This document shows positions 17,089-27,184 of a stretch of DNA of 35,057 nucleotides, piece after piece; position 1 is the stretch's first letter, and every line of letters starts with the position of its first letter. The position numbers and the translations under genes were made by a program. The stretch spans positions 1 to 35,057 of the forward strand of contig JAHFFJ010000009.1 in the NCBI GenBank assembly GCA_023248035.1, read 5' to 3'. Below the pieces are notes generated by a model that saw only the letters and a program-made list of their open reading frames with translations, was not told the DNA's origin and searched no databases. The DNA is from Microcaldota archaeon. GTDB taxonomy: Archaea; Micrarchaeota; Micrarchaeia; Anstonellales; Bilamarchaeaceae.

Positions 17089-17248
17089 ACCTCGGTCTGT
17101 CGAACACTCATCATCCTTTTGTTAATTCCACTTCCAGGATTATAAAGTGATGGTAAGCGCCAGTCTGATTTTTAGACCAGCTAAAGTTCTATATCTTAGA
17201 TCGAAAATTTATAGAAAACTATCCGCAGTAACTAACAATGTTGTGGAA

Positions 17249-17713
17249 TTATTTTAGTTTAAAAAAAGGAGTGCAAAAGTTTCTTGCAGCTTTAGCATTA
17301 AAATCAATCATTTTTTGAAGATGTTTGGATGCCTTATCTGGATTCTTCATTGCCGTATGGAAAAGAAAGGTGAACTGCTCCAGGTCCTCATCAGCTAGAA
17401 TATTTTCAAGCGCTTCCAATATTGATATACCCTTTTGATATTCTTTTAGTTGATAATATGCAAGACATGCTCGAAGACCACTGACTCTCATGTCATCTTT
17501 GTTTTTTGAAAGATTAAATGCCTTTCTTGCAGCCGTAGCAGATTCTTCGTATTTACCAAGAAAATAAGCTGACTGAGAAAAAAGATAATTCGAAATTACT
17601 TCATCAGGATAAAGCGAAGTAAACTCTTTTGCGATTTTATATGCTTCTGAGTAACAGTTATTTTTAAGAAAAGTTACTGATTGTGATATATATGCATTCT
17701 TTGAAAATGTCAT
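17249..17713 (-). CDS. TPR-like protein, paralogue of 16574-17041
   Basis: See paralogous motif pattern; convergent arrangement. Confidence 0.7.
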   Translation of the reverse strand: MTFSKNAYISQSVTFLKNNCYSEAYKIAKEFTSLYPDEVISNYLFSQSAYFLGKYEESATAARKAFNLSKNKDDMRVSGLRACLAYYQLKEYQKGISILEALENILADEDLEQFTFLFHTAMKNPDKASKHLQKMIDFNAKAARNFCTPFFKLK

Positions 17714-17773
17714 TATGATCTTCCTTTAAATAATTATTTCGATACAAGTAAATTATAAAGACAGAAAAGATTA

Positions 17774-18931
17774 TTATTTGTCTTTTATAGCTGCATTGAT
17801 ACCTGAAGGTGCTATTGCAATACTCCATGATAGTATTTCTTTTACAATTATTTGTAGGGATGTAGGATCTTTATTTATTGCAGCCCTTTTTAAAGCAATA
17901 AAGAAATTTGCCGAAATTCCATTTGGCATGCCTGCAAGTTTATCAGATATTTGACTAGCTACTTTATCACCAACAGCATTTCTGATCTTGGCCATAGCTT
18001 CGCTACCAATTTCCTTGCCGATTAGACCACCACTACCAACTACTGTACCCATACTAGTTGCTGCAGCAAGTCCAAATTTAACTCCGGCTACAGTAGTATC
18101 TTCAACATTTTCATTAATTGTTGAAAAACCCGAAGCTGCCGCCCGGAACTTTGATGCAGCTGCTTCCATTTTTTCTCTTGCATTATCGACTCTTTCAAGT
18201 AAAATTGGATAGTCACCTTTGGACCTTCCAGCTGTTAAATCAGTTATGGGAAGATCCTTGATCGTATCAAATCCTTTGAGTGCATCAATAAGATTACTAA
18301 GTTCTAAAGTTGCATGTCGATATTCAATATATGCAGCCTTAGTCTGCTCAACTTTTCCAGCATATTCTCCAGAAACAAGACCCCAGCCGGTTACCATACG
18401 AGCCCCAGCAGATTGACTTCCAGCAGAGAAAATATCCTGAAGTGGAACTGCACCGGCTGCCATACCTAAAACTCCTGCACATATTTGCGAAAATCGATCT
18501 GCTCTAAAATCAAGTGCAGCTGTTTCATCGCTTTTTGTGAATTTTTCAATCCTAGCTAATTCGCGTTCTCCCCAGGCAATTGTACTGCTGACACGAGTAA
18601 CTAAAGTTGATGTTACTGCTTGCCCATAGTTTAAGTTTGTCGCTTGAGTTGGGAGCGATGCTTTCATACGTTCTAACCACATTCCACTTTCCGCAGGCCA
18701 ATGTACTTTCAATATAAGATCTCTTGCCATGCCCCGTATATCATCTTCAGTACCTCTAGTGGCTGCAATTTTAACAACGTCATTTACTAAATTGGCAAGA
18801 TCACTACGGATTAGGTCATTTGGTGAAAGATTTCTACGTGAAAGTTCATTAGAGATTTGGGGTATACTAAACAGAGCTGATGTTGCTGCTGCAGTTGCAG
18901 CATTTTTCTTTTCTTCATTTGTTAATGGCAT
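17774..18931 (-). CDS. Hypothetical Ala-rich helical protein
   Basis: 385-aa ORF with a Gly/Ala-rich hydrophobic stretch 'GVKFGLAAATSMGTVVGSGGLIGKEIG'. Confidence 0.7.
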   Translation of the reverse strand: MPLTNEEKKNAATAAATSALFSIPQISNELSRRNLSPNDLIRSDLANLVNDVVKIAATRGTEDDIRGMARDLILKVHWPAESGMWLERMKASLPTQATNLNYGQAVTSTLVTRVSSTIAWGERELARIEKFTKSDETAALDFRADRFSQICAGVLGMAAGAVPLQDIFSAGSQSAGARMVTGWGLVSGEYAGKVEQTKAAYIEYRHATLELSNLIDALKGFDTIKDLPITDLTAGRSKGDYPILLERVDNAREKMEAAASKFRAAASGFSTINENVEDTTVAGVKFGLAAATSMGTVVGSGGLIGKEIGSEAMAKIRNAVGDKVASQISDKLAGMPNGISANFFIALKRAAINKDPTSLQIIVKEILSWSIAIAPSGINAAIKDK

Positions 18932-19069
18932 ATTTAGACCTCAGTTTAATGGATCACTTAGTATTATATTTATTTGTCGGCTTTCGTCATTTAACGAATT
19001 CATAAATACATATTAATGAATCAATACCCCATAGTTCTTTTCCGTTTACGAAATATAAAAACTATAAAA

Positions 19070-19816
19070 TTAATCCAACTTAACACTTGCCTCTCCTGGA
19101 ACTAGCAACGAGCTAACCACCGGAACCAGAGAAGGAGAAAAGTCGCCCCAGTTTATATCCACATCAACTGACCTCTCGAATAAGAAGAAACTGGTGCGAG
19201 AGACAGAACCATGATAACCAGTTGCTGTTTTTTGATAATTGTATCTTCTTACACTACCATATCTAGATAATGAATTATCAAGGTCTGCAGGTTTGGTTCT
19301 CAAAGGAAACCCGGATTCATCAGTCAACGCCCAATCGCCTCTCATGAAGTCAACTACAACCACTTTTCCTTCCAAAACAGCTGGATCACCTAAAACAGTA
19401 AATTCTTTTTCACCAGTTTGTTCTATTCTCAAAAGCCCTATTGATGGTACAACACCCATACCGGTAGCATTTTGCAAACTTATTTCTTTCCCATTAACAC
19501 TAACCTGGATATCTTCAACTTTGAATTTATAGGCAATTCCTTTTTCGATCCAGATGATCTCTTTACCAAGAACAGCAGTTGGATCTTTCCTATAAAAAGC
19601 ATACTCAACCGCCCTCAACGATAAATTTACATCTGGATTAAAGGCATAACTTTCGTTAATTGCGTAATCGATTTCTTTGACAGTCATTATTCCCTCACTT
19701 GCTGGAACAAAAATACCGCCAGTATGCAAGCCGAACATATCTCTTTGAGTATAGAGTCCGGGTAGAATTCTAACAGTTCTAGCATTGGAAAGACGATTTT
19801 TAACAACAACACTCAT
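19070..19816 (-). CDS. Hypothetical beta-rich protein
   Basis: 248-aa ORF, protein-like composition; divergent from the TrmB-like gene. Confidence 0.65.
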   Translation of the reverse strand: MSVVVKNRLSNARTVRILPGLYTQRDMFGLHTGGIFVPASEGIMTVKEIDYAINESYAFNPDVNLSLRAVEYAFYRKDPTAVLGKEIIWIEKGIAYKFKVEDIQVSVNGKEISLQNATGMGVVPSIGLLRIEQTGEKEFTVLGDPAVLEGKVVVVDFMRGDWALTDESGFPLRTKPADLDNSLSRYGSVRRYNYQKTATGYHGSVSRTSFFLFERSVDVDINWGDFSPSLVPVVSSLLVPGEASVKLD

Positions 19817-19890
19817 AGGGGATACACCTCAGTTTATTTTTCATTCAATGACATATATTACAACGAAACAGAGGTTATATTTAAATTAAT

Positions 19891-19918
19891 GTCGTCCGGA
19901 ATGCGAACGACTATAAAA
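19891..19918 (+). promoter_or_regulatory. Inverted repeat (operator-like) abutting the TATA box of the TrmB-like gene
   Basis: GTCGT...ACGAC (19891-19911) directly before TATAAAA (19912-19918); ATG at 19939. Confidence 0.5.
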
Positions 19919-19938
19919 CATTGCTACACTTTAACTTT

Positions 19939-20697
19939 ATGAACGAGAAAGAATTACTTTCTAAGATAGGTCTTGGAGATAAAGAGTCAGAAGTGTATCT
20001 TATTTTACTTAAACGTGGCCCTCTATCTGCATATTCACTTGCCCAAAACACAGGAATATATCGCCCTCATGTCTACGACCGTTTGCAAACACTTGCGGTA
20101 AAAGGACTAGTAAGTTATACAAAAAAAGGAAAGACAAAGGTTTACTTTGCAGCCCACCCATCTAAGATTTTAGACTATCTTGGTGAACGTGAGAATGAAG
20201 TAAAAAATGACATAAAAATACTAACTGAAAATATGCAGAACCTTATAGGTCTTAGTAACATACAAACAGAGGATACCAAAGTAGAGGTACTTACGGGCAT
20301 CGAAGGACTAAAGTTTTGCCAAAACGAAATATGGAAAGGGGCAGAAAAAGAGGTTCTGATATTCGGACTGGATGATAAAAAATATATGGAAAATTTACCG
20401 ACTTTTATGCCACAATATTTCAAAAATCTCAAAGAACATGGGATACGTGAAAGGGTAATAACCCAGAAAAAGAAAAATGTTTTTATGTATAATAACGACG
20501 TGACTACCTATCGCTTTATGGACAGTAAAGATATAAACCCCACAAATACCATAATTTATGGAGAATGGATTGCATTGGTGATATGGGGGATGCCAATAAC
20601 GATAATAAAAATAGAAAATAAAGGGCTTGCTCTTACATACAGAGAATATTTCGAAAAATTGTGGAGAATTGCGGATGCAGAAAATATAGAGAAATAG
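19939..20697 (+). CDS. TrmB-family transcriptional regulator
   Basis: N-terminal wHTH 'LGLGDKESEVYLILLKRGPLSAYSLAQNTGIYRPHVYDRLQTLAVKGLV'-type sequence; start taken at the internal Met (MNEKELL). Confidence 0.85.
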   Translation: MNEKELLSKIGLGDKESEVYLILLKRGPLSAYSLAQNTGIYRPHVYDRLQTLAVKGLVSYTKKGKTKVYFAAHPSKILDYLGERENEVKNDIKILTENMQNLIGLSNIQTEDTKVEVLTGIEGLKFCQNEIWKGAEKEVLIFGLDDKKYMENLPTFMPQYFKNLKEHGIRERVITQKKKNVFMYNNDVTTYRFMDSKDINPTNTIIYGEWIALVIWGMPITIIKIENKGLALTYREYFEKLWRIADAENIEK

Positions 20698-20722
20698 CAT
20701 AGAATAGATTAAAATAGAAAAA

Positions 20723-21652
20723 TTAGAGATTTACTTTCAAGCCAAGTTCTTTCTTAAGTTCACGGTAGCGATTTCTTATTGTAACTTCAGTCACACCAGC
20801 AACATCAGCAACCTCTTTCTGGGTTTTTTTCTCCCCATGCATAGCACTTGCAATGTAGAGTGCTGCTGCAGCAACCCCAGTAGGACCGCGACCGGATATT
20901 AATCCTTTTCGAAGTGCCTTTTTGATAAGCTTTACTGCTTCCTCTTGAACTTCACCACCCAAACGGAGTGCGGTTGCAAATTTAGGAACATATTGTGCCG
21001 GATCGGTAAGTGGTACATCAACTTTGAGCTCGGTTTTTATGAAACGATAGGCTCGGCCAATTTCCTTCTTTTCTATACCCGAAACACGTGAAATCTCATC
21101 AAGAGTTCTTGGAATTCCTTGTAGCCTGCAAATGGCATAGATTACTGCAGCAACCACACTCTCGATAAGTCGTCCTCTTATAAGTTCTTCTTTGACTGCC
21201 TTTCGATAAAGAAGGGCAGCACTTTCTTTTATGTTTTCAGGGAGACCCAATGAGGAAGCAACACGATCAAGTTCGGCAAGTGCGATTACCAGGTTTCTTT
21301 CCATCGAAGTGGCTATAGAAACACGCTTATGCCATTTTCGCATACGATAGAGCTGTGCCTGCTTTTTAGGGCTGATTTTACCCCCACGAATATCACGATT
21401 GTATTGGTCTATTTCAGTAACAAGACCCTTGTTTGGCCTCATATACTTGATTGGTGCACCGCCACGAGCTTTTTTCTCCTTCTGCTCAGCATCGAATGCA
21501 CGCCATTCAGGACCCATATCGTGAATATTTTCTGCAATTATAAGACCACAACTTGAGCAGAGAAGTTCACCTTTTTCGTAATCACGAACCACGCGTTTGC
21601 TTTTACATTCTGGGCATTTAGTAGTTGTAGATCCAGGTGCTGTTTTTGACAT
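20723..21652 (-). CDS. tfb: Transcription initiation factor IIB (TFB)
   Basis: N-terminal zinc ribbon 'CPECKSKRVVRDYEKGELLCSSCGLI', two cyclin repeats, C-terminal HTH; SD GGAGG upstream of the ATG at 21652. Confidence 0.97.
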   Translation of the reverse strand: MSKTAPGSTTTKCPECKSKRVVRDYEKGELLCSSCGLIIAENIHDMGPEWRAFDAEQKEKKARGGAPIKYMRPNKGLVTEIDQYNRDIRGGKISPKKQAQLYRMRKWHKRVSIATSMERNLVIALAELDRVASSLGLPENIKESAALLYRKAVKEELIRGRLIESVVAAVIYAICRLQGIPRTLDEISRVSGIEKKEIGRAYRFIKTELKVDVPLTDPAQYVPKFATALRLGGEVQEEAVKLIKKALRKGLISGRGPTGVAAAALYIASAMHGEKKTQKEVADVAGVTEVTIRNRYRELKKELGLKVNL

Positions 21653-21849
21653 TGAAAGTCCTCCGCAAATTGTAGTAAGGTTTTTAAGAATTTGCAAGGA
21701 TTTTATAGGTAGATGTATTTATATATTTTTTGGTCTTCCGACGTGAGTTTTTACCTTTTTTTAAAGACTAGTGACCATTTTTGATAACTAAATCATAGTG
21801 AGTAAATGAATAGGAATAGAAAGCAGCGCGGAGGGTTTTTTAGTTAAGT

Positions 21850-23127
21850 TTAGCGGGAAAGTATTTCTTTTGCAAGTTCATCAGCCGCACGGATAACTTC
21901 ACCTTCATTAACAGTAAGTATTTTTCTCTCTTGCATAACAACCTTGCCATTGATTATTACATCAGAAACATTCTGTGGCCCGGCAGCATAGATGATATTT
22001 GCAACAATATCATGTTCGGGAAACATATTAGGCCCACGTTCAAGCAACACAATGTCTGCAAGTTTTCCTTTTGAAAGTGAACCTCCATTGACTCCTAGGG
22101 CTTTTGCACCATTTATAGTAGCAAAATCAAGTATTCTTTGATTGGAGATAACATCGGCCTTCCAGTAATGGTGTTTTTGCAGAAGGGCGGCCATTTTCAT
22201 GGTTTCAAACATATTTAGTGAATTGTTGCTTGCTGCACCATCAGTACCCAATGTTACTGTGGCTCCGGCTTTATCAAGTTCAGATATTTGGCAGATTCCA
22301 CCTGTAGCGAGCTTCATATTGCTAATTGGGCAACTCGCGACATTAAGATTACGTGAAGCTGCAAGAACCATTTCTTTTTTAGTTAACCATCCACCATGGG
22401 CAAAAATGGAATCGCTATCCATCAAACCGATTGAATCCAGATATTCGTATGGGTATTTCCCAGTTTTATTTAATATTTCAAATATCTCTTTTCGGGTTTC
22501 ACTTACATGGATCTGGTACTTGAGTTTTTTTCTCTTTGCAAGCTCTTTGGTCTTTAGAAGAAGTTCTTCTGAGCAGGTATATGGGGCATGGGCAGAAACT
22601 GATGGGAGAAGAGTATCACCGGAATATTGTAATGAGGATTCAATTTCCCGCATAATTTTTGGAATCCATTGAGGGTGATTAAAATCCATGATCCCACGTG
22701 AGATTATTCCACGCATTCCCACTTCGTTTGCAGCAGAAAAAATCCCGTGGGTATCATGAAGGCACATCTCGGCAAATGAAGTAGTACCGCTTTTGATCAT
22801 TTCACAAAAAGACAATCTTGCAGCAATTCCTGCATCCTTAGCAGTTTGCCTTGCTTCGATGGGCCAGATTTTTTCCTCAAGCCAACGATGGAGTGGCAGG
22901 TCTTCACCATAGCCTCGGAATATGGTCATACCGACATGAGTATGTGCATTGATTAGGCCAGGAATGGCAATTTTTCCGGTTGCATCTATAAGATATTCAG
23001 GATTATTAGACTCGATTTTTTCTCCTATTTCTGATATTGAATTGCCATCAATCCTGATATCGCCCTTTATGATTTCTCTTTGGTCGTTTTGGGTTATTAT
23101 GGTAGCATTTTTGATGATAATGGACAT
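21850..23127 (-). CDS. mtaD: Amidohydrolase, 5-methylthioadenosine/S-adenosylhomocysteine deaminase-like
   Basis: 'GLINAHTHVGMTIFRGYGEDLPLHRWLEEKIWPIEA', 'IHVSETRKE', 'FAHGGWL', 'LGTDGAASNNSLNMFETMKMAALLQK'. Confidence 0.88.
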   Translation of the reverse strand: MSIIIKNATIITQNDQREIIKGDIRIDGNSISEIGEKIESNNPEYLIDATGKIAIPGLINAHTHVGMTIFRGYGEDLPLHRWLEEKIWPIEARQTAKDAGIAARLSFCEMIKSGTTSFAEMCLHDTHGIFSAANEVGMRGIISRGIMDFNHPQWIPKIMREIESSLQYSGDTLLPSVSAHAPYTCSEELLLKTKELAKRKKLKYQIHVSETRKEIFEILNKTGKYPYEYLDSIGLMDSDSIFAHGGWLTKKEMVLAASRNLNVASCPISNMKLATGGICQISELDKAGATVTLGTDGAASNNSLNMFETMKMAALLQKHHYWKADVISNQRILDFATINGAKALGVNGGSLSKGKLADIVLLERGPNMFPEHDIVANIIYAAGPQNVSDVIINGKVVMQERKILTVNEGEVIRAADELAKEILSR

Positions 23128-23195
23128 GAGTAGACAATAAGGGAATAGAAATTTAAAAAGAAAGATTCAAAATAAGTTTTAGTTGGGTGTAGTTT

Positions 23196-23768
23196 ATGAC
23201 ATTAGTTAGGACAAGGGAGATACAATTAGAATATCCAATGTCCGAGGCAGATAGAGTTTTTTCTGGTTCTCTTACATCAAGATTCATAGCTTATTTTCAG
23301 AACACAGAAAGTGAAATAGCAATGGATAGGCGAAAAATAAGAAACGCCCTACATGCAAATGTTAGCGATAAAAAAGCGTTATTTGTCACGTGGGGGGAAC
23401 AAAAAAGTGAAGAAGAAGTACGAGCACATGTTGTTCGTGTAGAAATTGCAACATTAGAAAGAATACCTATTTTCGATATAGAAATGTTAGCTCGATTTGC
23501 TGGTCCCGAGAGTGTGAGAAAATTAAAACAGGACATGCTAGAACTCCTGGAATTTGAAACTAGACAAGACGATTATACTGAACTTGTTTTAAGAGCATTA
23601 AAATTTGCCGACTATAAAGTTCCGGATGGAGTCAATTGGAGTTATTTGGCTTTGAAGTTTCCCGGAATTGGAGCTGAGCAGCCATTTGAACTTGACATGG
23701 AAGGTCATGTAGAGGTAATGGAGCTAAATAAAGAAGTTAGTAAATTTGGACCACCAAATATCAGTTAG
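23196..23768 (+). CDS. Hypothetical protein, paralogue of the 28605 and (distantly) 23846 genes
   Basis: Shares 'FDIEMLARFAGPESVRKLKQD' with the 28605 gene, with near-identical DNA across that block. Confidence 0.7.
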   Translation: MTLVRTREIQLEYPMSEADRVFSGSLTSRFIAYFQNTESEIAMDRRKIRNALHANVSDKKALFVTWGEQKSEEEVRAHVVRVEIATLERIPIFDIEMLARFAGPESVRKLKQDMLELLEFETRQDDYTELVLRALKFADYKVPDGVNWSYLALKFPGIGAEQPFELDMEGHVEVMELNKEVSKFGPPNIS

Positions 23769-23845
23769 ATCTTCACTTTCAGAACATTTATAAAAAGTTA
23801 TAAATAAACATATTTTGTGCATCTATTCTCTACGGTGAAACCCAA

Positions 23846-24439
23846 ATGACATTACTTAGAGTGGAACCAAAGATATCCAGATTGCCCCTATCCCAGAGTG
23901 AACTTAGGCGATTTTGCGATTATGCTAAAATTAGATATTCGGATTGGGATAGTGTTGCTCTTAATGCACCCTGGGTTGCCTCGAAAAACACGAGAGAGGT
24001 TCAAGCGCACCTGATAATACATATGCAACCCGGCTTGATTGCTGGTAATTTTGGATTACCAATTTTTGACTTAGTTATGATGAAATTGGCTCTGGGTAAT
24101 CAAAGTTTGATTGAAACAAAAAATAATGCACTTTTTGTAATGGTTTCGGAATTTGAAGGAAATTTTCTCACAGTAGAACATATCATAGCAATGAACAGAT
24201 TATATCGATTGATAGGTGCTATAGTTGATGGATCGGACGAATTTTTGTTCTTAAGTAAAAAAGAAAGGGGAGAGCTCGTATTACTTAGAAGAGAATGGAG
24301 GGGACGTGGAAAACCAAACATAGCTAATGTTGATGTCCCCAAGAGCCCGGATTTTGCAATTGTTGATGACCTTTTGAGAAAATTTGCAATTGTAAGAAAT
24401 CCAGATACAATGGAAATGGATGATGGAGATTTGTTTTAA
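23846..24439 (+). CDS. Hypothetical protein, divergent member of the same family
   Basis: 'NTREVQAHLIIHMQ...PIFDLVMMKLALG' aligns with 'SEEEVRAHVVRVEI...PIFDIEMLARFAG'. Confidence 0.6.
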   Translation: MTLLRVEPKISRLPLSQSELRRFCDYAKIRYSDWDSVALNAPWVASKNTREVQAHLIIHMQPGLIAGNFGLPIFDLVMMKLALGNQSLIETKNNALFVMVSEFEGNFLTVEHIIAMNRLYRLIGAIVDGSDEFLFLSKKERGELVLLRREWRGRGKPNIANVDVPKSPDFAIVDDLLRKFAIVRNPDTMEMDDGDLF

Positions 24440-25509
24440 TTATCTTTTGAATCGACCAAAAGTCCACTTTTTTTGACCCACCAATAAGATGCAATAATTG
24501 ATATTAGAGTTGAACCAACAATAATAGATAGGTACAAGAACTGGTCTTTTGACGAAAGACCAAAGACATCACTAGTAAGTATTGTTGCAAGGGTATTTGG
24601 AACAAGTACCGCAGTACCAAGAACGGTAAGGTATGCAACCAGAAGAGCAATTTTGTTATTAAGTATTTGAAGCTGGTTATTGTAGATACTCTGCATAACT
24701 TCAAGCCCGCTGGCAAGAACTTCACTCATATGTTCTGCAAGACTTATCTGATTGTTTACTTCACTAACAAGACCATTCATTTGAGCTACGAGTTTGGGAT
24801 TATCGCTTAAGAGTTCTGGATCGCCATACCTTAAGGTGTTTAATACATCCATAGTTTCCCAAAGACCATTTAAATAAGCAATAAGCGAGTGTTTCATTGT
24901 ATGAATATCCAGGCTTATTTCCTGACGCGGAGTATTTACATTAGTCATTTTTTCGCTTACATGATCCGAGTTTTCCTCTATTTCGCGTAAATGCTCAAAA
25001 TTTCTCGAATTGTTTTCATCAATAATTCGAAATAATAGTAGGGTGATACGGTCGATAGGAGAGGCATATTTATTCATTTTTTTCATAAAGATTTTAGCAT
25101 AGCGTCGCATCCTAAAGAAGCGCTTAATTTCAGGTGTATGAACTGTCACTATTAGTCCTTTTTTTATCATTATTAGTAAGTAAGTAACATGAACGTTGAA
25201 GCCACTCACAATAATTGCTGGCAATAGGAGCGCCATTTCATGATCAAAATCCTCATAACCGGCATTCTTTTTTTTCAGTAGTTGGGTGAGAAGTTCTCCA
25301 CTAAATCCTAGCTGGGATGCAAGTTTTGGGGCTTCTGATTTAACATTGCTTAACGTATAATCTAACCATGATAATTTAGATGAGAATATTAAACGAACAA
25401 AATTTTCTATTGGTTGATCAATCATTTCAATGCTTTTTCCATCCTTAAGAAGGCTAGCACAGAAGCAATCACCAGATTCTTTTAGAACTAATGGATCGAT
25501 ATTTGACAT
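24436..25509 (-). CDS. CorA-like divalent cation transporter family protein (GMN motif not evident)
   Basis: Long helical N-terminal region, two C-terminal TM helices 'IALLVAYLTVLGTAVLVPNTLATIL' and 'FLYLSIIVGSTLISIIASYWWVKK'. Confidence 0.6.
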   Translation of the reverse strand: MSNIDPLVLKESGDCFCASLLKDGKSIEMIDQPIENFVRLIFSSKLSWLDYTLSNVKSEAPKLASQLGFSGELLTQLLKKKNAGYEDFDHEMALLLPAIIVSGFNVHVTYLLIMIKKGLIVTVHTPEIKRFFRMRRYAKIFMKKMNKYASPIDRITLLLFRIIDENNSRNFEHLREIEENSDHVSEKMTNVNTPRQEISLDIHTMKHSLIAYLNGLWETMDVLNTLRYGDPELLSDNPKLVAQMNGLVSEVNNQISLAEHMSEVLASGLEVMQSIYNNQLQILNNKIALLVAYLTVLGTAVLVPNTLATILTSDVFGLSSKDQFLYLSIIVGSTLISIIASYWWVKKSGLLVDSKDN

Positions 25510-25561
25510 AACTATTTATCCTATTGTCGAGTTTTAAAAACTTCTCGGTTAAATCCCATCC

Positions 25562-27184
25562 ATGAAAAAACGCAACTTCCTTATATTCATCACGGTTGTT
25601 GCAGTTGCCGCCTTTTATTTTATCGGTAGTGATGCACTCGGACTACCTTACCTTGCTTTTCGAACATTCATAAGAATGCTTGGTGCATACGCACTTTCAC
25701 TTGTTTTCTCGTTAGGCTTGGGAATTTTTATTGCACACAACAAAAAAGCTTTTGAAATGATTTTTCCGGTCCTTGATATTGTCCAGTCAATTCCGATTTT
25801 AGCTTATCTTCCTTTTGCAGTTATTTTTATTATTGAAACCGTCCCATTTTTGGGAAGCGAACTGGCAACGGTATTCCTTATTTTTACAAGCATGACATGG
25901 TCGATAATTTTCAACGTAATTGAAGGGGTACGGAGCATACCTGGAGATATAAGAGATGCTGCCCGAATGAACAGACTAAGCGGAGTGGATTATCTTTTCC
26001 ACATCGTTTTTCCTGCAATATATGGACCAGTAATATCAGGAAGCATAACTGGATGGGGTGGGGGATGGTATTTCTTAGTGGCTGGAGAGTACATATCTTT
26101 TGGAAAGGGGCCACCTTACATACTTGAAGGTGTGGGATCTTTCATAACACAATCAGCATATGCAGGAGACGTTATACACTCAATTATTGGAATTGCTATC
26201 TTAACTGCGATGGTATTGTTCATGAATATTTTTGTCTGGCAACCTTTGTTTTCACGCTCACAGAGGTTTAGCTACTCTACTACTGCTTCTGGTGATCATA
26301 TCCCCATAGTACAGAATGGCATAACAAGAATACTTGAAAAAATATATTCGATGATAAAAACATTTTCAGTAAAACGTTTTGGAAAAGGAACTACAACTAT
26401 GATGAATATGATAGCGGTCAAACCTTCATCTTATGTTGAAAGTAGGGATAGTATTTCTGTTTACGATATTATAATCATAGGTGCTGTTTTATTGGGTTTT
26501 GTTGCCATATTTATCACCAGTGGAAATGGTTTTCCAGAAGCTTCGATACTCGTTCTTTTTTCAGCTAAAACCATCATAAGGATATTTGTAGCTTATCTAA
26601 TAGCTTCTATATGGACGGTAGCTTTTGCAACCTATTTTGCAAGAAATAAGAAGATAATTGAACCGTTAATGCCTTTATTTGATGTTGCCCAGTCAATACC
26701 GGCAATAGCAATTTTCCCCATAATAGTAGTATATGTTATAGGTATTTTTGGCACTACAGTTGGGATAGAAATAGCATCTATTTTACTCATTCTTACGGGC
26801 ATGCAATGGTATCTTTTATTTAATGTCATACGTGCGGTTCAGGCCATACCCGGAGAACTTATAGAGGTCTCGCAAAATCTTCACCTTAGACCATGGCAAA
26901 AAATTACAAATATCCTGCTTCCAGCAATTTTCCCCACATTCATAGTAAGTAGTATTCAGGCGATAGGAGGAGGATGGAATGCAACCATTGTAAGTGAATA
27001 TATAACATACAAAGACCAGATTTTTTATGCAGAAGGATTGGGCTATCTTCTCGATAAGGCAACAACTGAGGGGAATATAACTTGGGCCATAATTAGCGTA
27101 CTTACAATGATAGCGATAATAATATTCTTTAATAAGTTTGTATGGAGAAAAGCCCTCAAGCAAGCGGAGCGATATAAGTTCTGA
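25562..27184 (+). CDS. ABC transporter permease, internally duplicated (nitrate/sulfonate/taurine type)
   Basis: Two BPD_transp_1-like halves: 'VLDIVQSIPILAYLPF...SIPGDIRDAARMN' and 'LFDVAQSIPAIAIFPI...AIPGELIEVSQNL'. Confidence 0.9.
   Translation: MKKRNFLIFITVVAVAAFYFIGSDALGLPYLAFRTFIRMLGAYALSLVFSLGLGIFIAHNKKAFEMIFPVLDIVQSIPILAYLPFAVIFIIETVPFLGSELATVFLIFTSMTWSIIFNVIEGVRSIPGDIRDAARMNRLSGVDYLFHIVFPAIYGPVISGSITGWGGGWYFLVAGEYISFGKGPPYILEGVGSFITQSAYAGDVIHSIIGIAILTAMVLFMNIFVWQPLFSRSQRFSYSTTASGDHIPIVQNGITRILEKIYSMIKTFSVKRFGKGTTTMMNMIAVKPSSYVESRDSISVYDIIIIGAVLLGFVAIFITSGNGFPEASILVLFSAKTIIRIFVAYLIASIWTVAFATYFARNKKIIEPLMPLFDVAQSIPAIAIFPIIVVYVIGIFGTTVGIEIASILLILTGMQWYLLFNVIRAVQAIPGELIEVSQNLHLRPWQKITNILLPAIFPTFIVSSIQAIGGGWNATIVSEYITYKDQIFYAEGLGYLLDKATTEGNITWAIISVLTMIAIIIFFNKFVWRKALKQAERYKF

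Noticed and set aside
17140-17190. Possible plus-strand C/D-box sRNA (GTGATGG...CTGA)
   Set aside because: C box imperfect, spacing short and no C'/D' boxes; too weak to call.
22199-22672. 157-aa plus-strand ORF within the amidohydrolase gene
   Set aside because: Antisense shadow ORF of a conserved enzyme.
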